From an uncultured Oscillospiraceae bacterium (GTDB taxonomy: Bacteria > Bacillota > Clostridia > Oscillospirales > Oscillospiraceae), in assembly GCA_934591845.1 (NCBI GenBank), contig CAKTPO010000002.1, positions 138,147 to 202,146 of the forward strand: a stretch of 64,000 nt of DNA. Direction: 5' to 3'. Each line of letters begins with the position of its first letter. The stretch's first letter is position 1. Made by a program: the position numbers and the translations under genes. The notes under the pieces were generated by a model. The model saw only the letters and a list, made by a program, of their open reading frames with translations, was not told the DNA's origin and did not search any database. This document shows positions 62,341 through 64,000 of the stretch, piece after piece.

Positions 62341-62615
62341 AGGCACCTCCTGCGGAGTTCCAAGGATTGGATAATTCCGGTGATCACCAAATGCTCCCGG
62401 GTCATTCTGGCCAGTTCCAGGCATTGCCCGCAGATATGCAATTCTCCAAAGCTTAACCGAATGCCCATGTGTTCCCGGGTGTAAGCAATAACACCCCGGT
62501 GATTTTCAATGAAAATCTGTCGGTCTCCCGTTAATTCCACCAGGCTTTGGCCCGGTAGGATCTCTCCCGGCAGATCACCGGCCAACCAGGACAGAAGCGA
62601 TTCCTTTCGGTTCAC
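62337..62615 (-). CDS. yqfC: Sporulation protein YqfC
   Basis: 92 residues from GTG 62615, which has AAGGAGGTG upstream; the longer frame lacks a site. The YabP/YqfC-type beta domain shows VELTGDRQIFIENHRGVIAY. First gene of the minus-strand yqfC-to-mutS2 set. Confidence 0.88.
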   Translation of the reverse strand: MNRKESLLSWLAGDLPGEILPGQSLVELTGDRQIFIENHRGVIAYTREHMGIRLSFGELHICGQCLELARMTREHLVITGIIQSLELRRRCL

Positions 62616-62689
62616 GGTGTCCACCTCCTTGGAAGAATCTATGTATCTGCGTTCCGGAAATTGCATACCATCTTCTGAGGTGATGTTTC

Positions 62690-63679
62690 ATGGGGATACT
62701 GCTGGCCATTGGAATGCTTGGGCTGATTCTGGACAGCCGAACGGCCATGCTTGGCGCGGCTGAGGGGGTGGAACTTTGTCTGACGGCGGTGATTCCCTCC
62801 CTCCTACCCTTTCTGTTTTTATCGATGCTGTTGACGGACAGTTTATGGGGCCGGGCAAATGGGCTTCTCAGGCCGCTGGGGCGGCTGTTTGGCTTGCCTT
62901 CCGGGGCGGAAGCACTGCTGATTCCAGGGCTTTTGGGGGGCTATCCCGCCGGGGCCGCCTGTGTGGGGCGGGCCAGGGAACAAGGGAAAATCACAAAGAC
63001 GGATGCCCAACGGCTTCTGGGCTTTTGCAGCAACCCAGGACCGGCCTTTGTATTTGGAATCGTAGGACATCAGTTTTCTTCGCTGCTGGCACCCTGGATG
63101 CTGTGGGGGCTGGTATTGCTGGGGGCCGTAGCTGCTGCACAGCTGCTGCCATCCTGTGAAAACGAAATCAAGGTCACTGGCGGTGGCGGGAATGTTCCGA
63201 CACAGGTGGCGCTGGTATTGGGAAACATCTGCGTATTGGTGATATTATTTCGTACAGGGTTAATTTTTTTGGCAACGTATCTTCCCCTGGACGGCACAGC
63301 CCTTGTTATAGCGCAGGGACTGCTGGAACTGACCAACGGCTGCTGCTTCCTTTCGAATGTTCCGTCCGAGGAAATACGGTTTTTGCTGGCGGCAGCGTTT
63401 TTATCCATGGGCGGCCTGTGTGTCGGCCTGCAAACCAGACAGGTCGCTCGAGGGTTATCCTTAAAATACTACTGCTTAGGCAAGTTCATACAGACCGCAA
63501 CAGCTGTTTTTGTGGGTTGGGTGCTTGTAAATCAGAATTGGAGCTGGGCAGCTGTGGTGGGGGGTGTATGGATCATGCGGAAAAAGTTTGGTAAAACGGT
63601 AGCTTTTTTGAAGGAAACGTTGTATACTGTTTGTAAAAAAGATTCCAGGAGGAGATTATGCTTTTCCGAAAGAAAATAG
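62690..63679 (+). CDS. YlbJ-like sporulation membrane protein
   Basis: 329 residues with about eight membrane segments. A nucleoside-recognition (GATE) pattern is seen: AVIPSLLPFLFLSMLL, GLLGGYPAGAACVGRA, LLGFCSNPGPAFVFGIVG. This matches YlbJ/SpoVM-associated integral proteins of spore formers. GAGGTGATG precedes ATG 62690. It is divergent from yqfC. Confidence 0.82.
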   Translation: MGILLAIGMLGLILDSRTAMLGAAEGVELCLTAVIPSLLPFLFLSMLLTDSLWGRANGLLRPLGRLFGLPSGAEALLIPGLLGGYPAGAACVGRAREQGKITKTDAQRLLGFCSNPGPAFVFGIVGHQFSSLLAPWMLWGLVLLGAVAAAQLLPSCENEIKVTGGGGNVPTQVALVLGNICVLVILFRTGLIFLATYLPLDGTALVIAQGLLELTNGCCFLSNVPSEEIRFLLAAAFLSMGGLCVGLQTRQVARGLSLKYYCLGKFIQTATAVFVGWVLVNQNWSWAAVVGGVWIMRKKFGKTVAFLKETLYTVCKKDSRRRLCFSERK

Positions 63680-63867
63680 AGCGGGCCTGTGCCTATTGCA
63701 GCCATGGAGTGGCTCTGTGTGACGATCAGATTTTGTGTGTCAAAAAAGGAATTCGCAGCCCGGAAAGCAGCTGCCGCCGATTTCAGTACGATCCCTTTAA
63801 GCGGATCCCTCTGAAACCCAAAGCCATGGATTTTAAGAAATATGACGAGGATGACTATTCCCTGTAA
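63658..63867 (+). CDS. Small Cys-containing clostridial protein
   Basis: 69 residues, overlapping the end of the YlbJ-like gene by 22 bases; AGGAGGAG lies before the ATG. Four Cys residues (ACAYCSHG, ILCVKKG, SSCRRFQYDPFKR) may bind metal. The family is widespread in clostridia, to my recollection, with no known function. Confidence 0.7.
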   Translation: MLFRKKIERACAYCSHGVALCDDQILCVKKGIRSPESSCRRFQYDPFKRIPLKPKAMDFKKYDEDDYSL

Positions 63868-63929
63868 AAGTCATAGCGTCTAGCCGGAATCCAATATCTG
63901 AAAACACCCTGTCCGGGTCGTAAACTGAT

Positions 63930-63986
63930 ATGCTCCCTTTATGAGAGACAGTGAAATAAAAACACTGTCAATCACGAAGGGAGCAT
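63930..63986 (+). promoter_or_regulatory. Nested hairpin covering a ribosome binding site
   Basis: Outer arms ATGCTCCCTT (63930-63939) and AAGGGAGCAT (63977-63986) enclose inner arms GACAGTG (63947-63953) and CACTGTC (63963-63969). AAGGGAG is the ribosome site of the reading frame at 63992, so it would be paired in a read-through transcript. Confidence 0.75.
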
Positions 63987-63991
63987 TGTTC

Positions 63992-64000
63992 ATGTCAAGA
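63992..64000 (+). mobile_element. Probable start of an insertion-sequence orfA (cut by window end)
   Basis: Only the first three codons (Met-Ser-Arg) are present, 6 to 8 bases after AAGGGAG. The compact terminal region with a hairpin over the ribosome site is typical of transposase genes. The family (IS3-like?) cannot be fixed from so little. Confidence 0.4.

Overview
The window is chromosomal DNA of a spore-forming, Gram-positive member of the Clostridia, most like the Oscillospiraceae/Ruminococcaceae. The evidence is the content: PolC-type DNA polymerase III, SpoIIGA-SigE, YqfC/YqfD, a YlbJ-like protein, CotJ proteins, CwlD and SleC-like cortex hydrolases, Rex, a MutS2-RecO-YqzL-Era-YbeY-PhoH cluster, and strong AGGAGG-type ribosome binding sites throughout. 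No rRNA, tRNA or CRISPR array was seen.

Layout. 0-5.2 kb (+): the end of a CobW-type GTPase, a second CobW-like GTPase with a YcgQ-like tail, rarA, a DUF951 protein, spoIIGA-sigE and rex. 5.3-7.0 kb (-): glnS. 7.1-17.7 kb (+): one long operon pyrH-frr-uppS-cdsA-dxr-rseP-ispG-polC, which links nucleotide supply, ribosome recycling, isoprenoid and phospholipid synthesis, site-2 proteolysis and replication. 17.7-25 kb: a nucleoside phosphorylase, a GT-C-like membrane protein, small conserved proteins, coaX and a possible small RNA. 25-33.4 kb: a sporulation and cofactor region with a split SleC operon behind a sigma-K-like promoter, asnB, a NiaR repressor divergent from an EIIC-like transporter, a CotJA-CotJB fusion with CotJC, and cwlD. 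33.5-36.5 kb: radA, an XRE regulator and a tyrosine recombinase with an unusual leader.

36.5-39.2 kb is a decayed region. It holds a truncated XRE gene, a frameshifted GNAT gene, a gene with an in-frame amber codon, and a collapsed copy of an ECF sigma/anti-sigma pair. 39.2-48 kb is the most unusual part, a cluster of envelope-sensing circuits. It contains an ECF sigma factor with a large membrane partner; a BlaI repressor co-transcribed with a BlaR1-type protease whose outer domain is phosphodiester-glycosidase-like; and a second BlaI that is co-directional with a normal LCP ligase and divergent from a BlaR1-type protease whose outer domain is an LCP domain lacking its catalytic residues. 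In each BlaR1 protein the usual penicillin-binding sensor is replaced by a copy of an envelope enzyme. The two BlaI loci carry paired operators with different half-sites, so they look like separate circuits. I regard this as the candidate undescribed system.

48-64 kb is ordinary housekeeping and sporulation: pfkA, xerD, coaD, rsmD, uvrC, an HPr-like protein, then on the minus strand yqfC-yqfD-phoH-ybeY-era-yqzL-recO-mutS2, a YlbJ-like gene, and at the right edge the start of a probable insertion sequence whose ribosome binding site lies in a hairpin. Functions are assigned from sequence motifs and family knowledge only; no database search was run.
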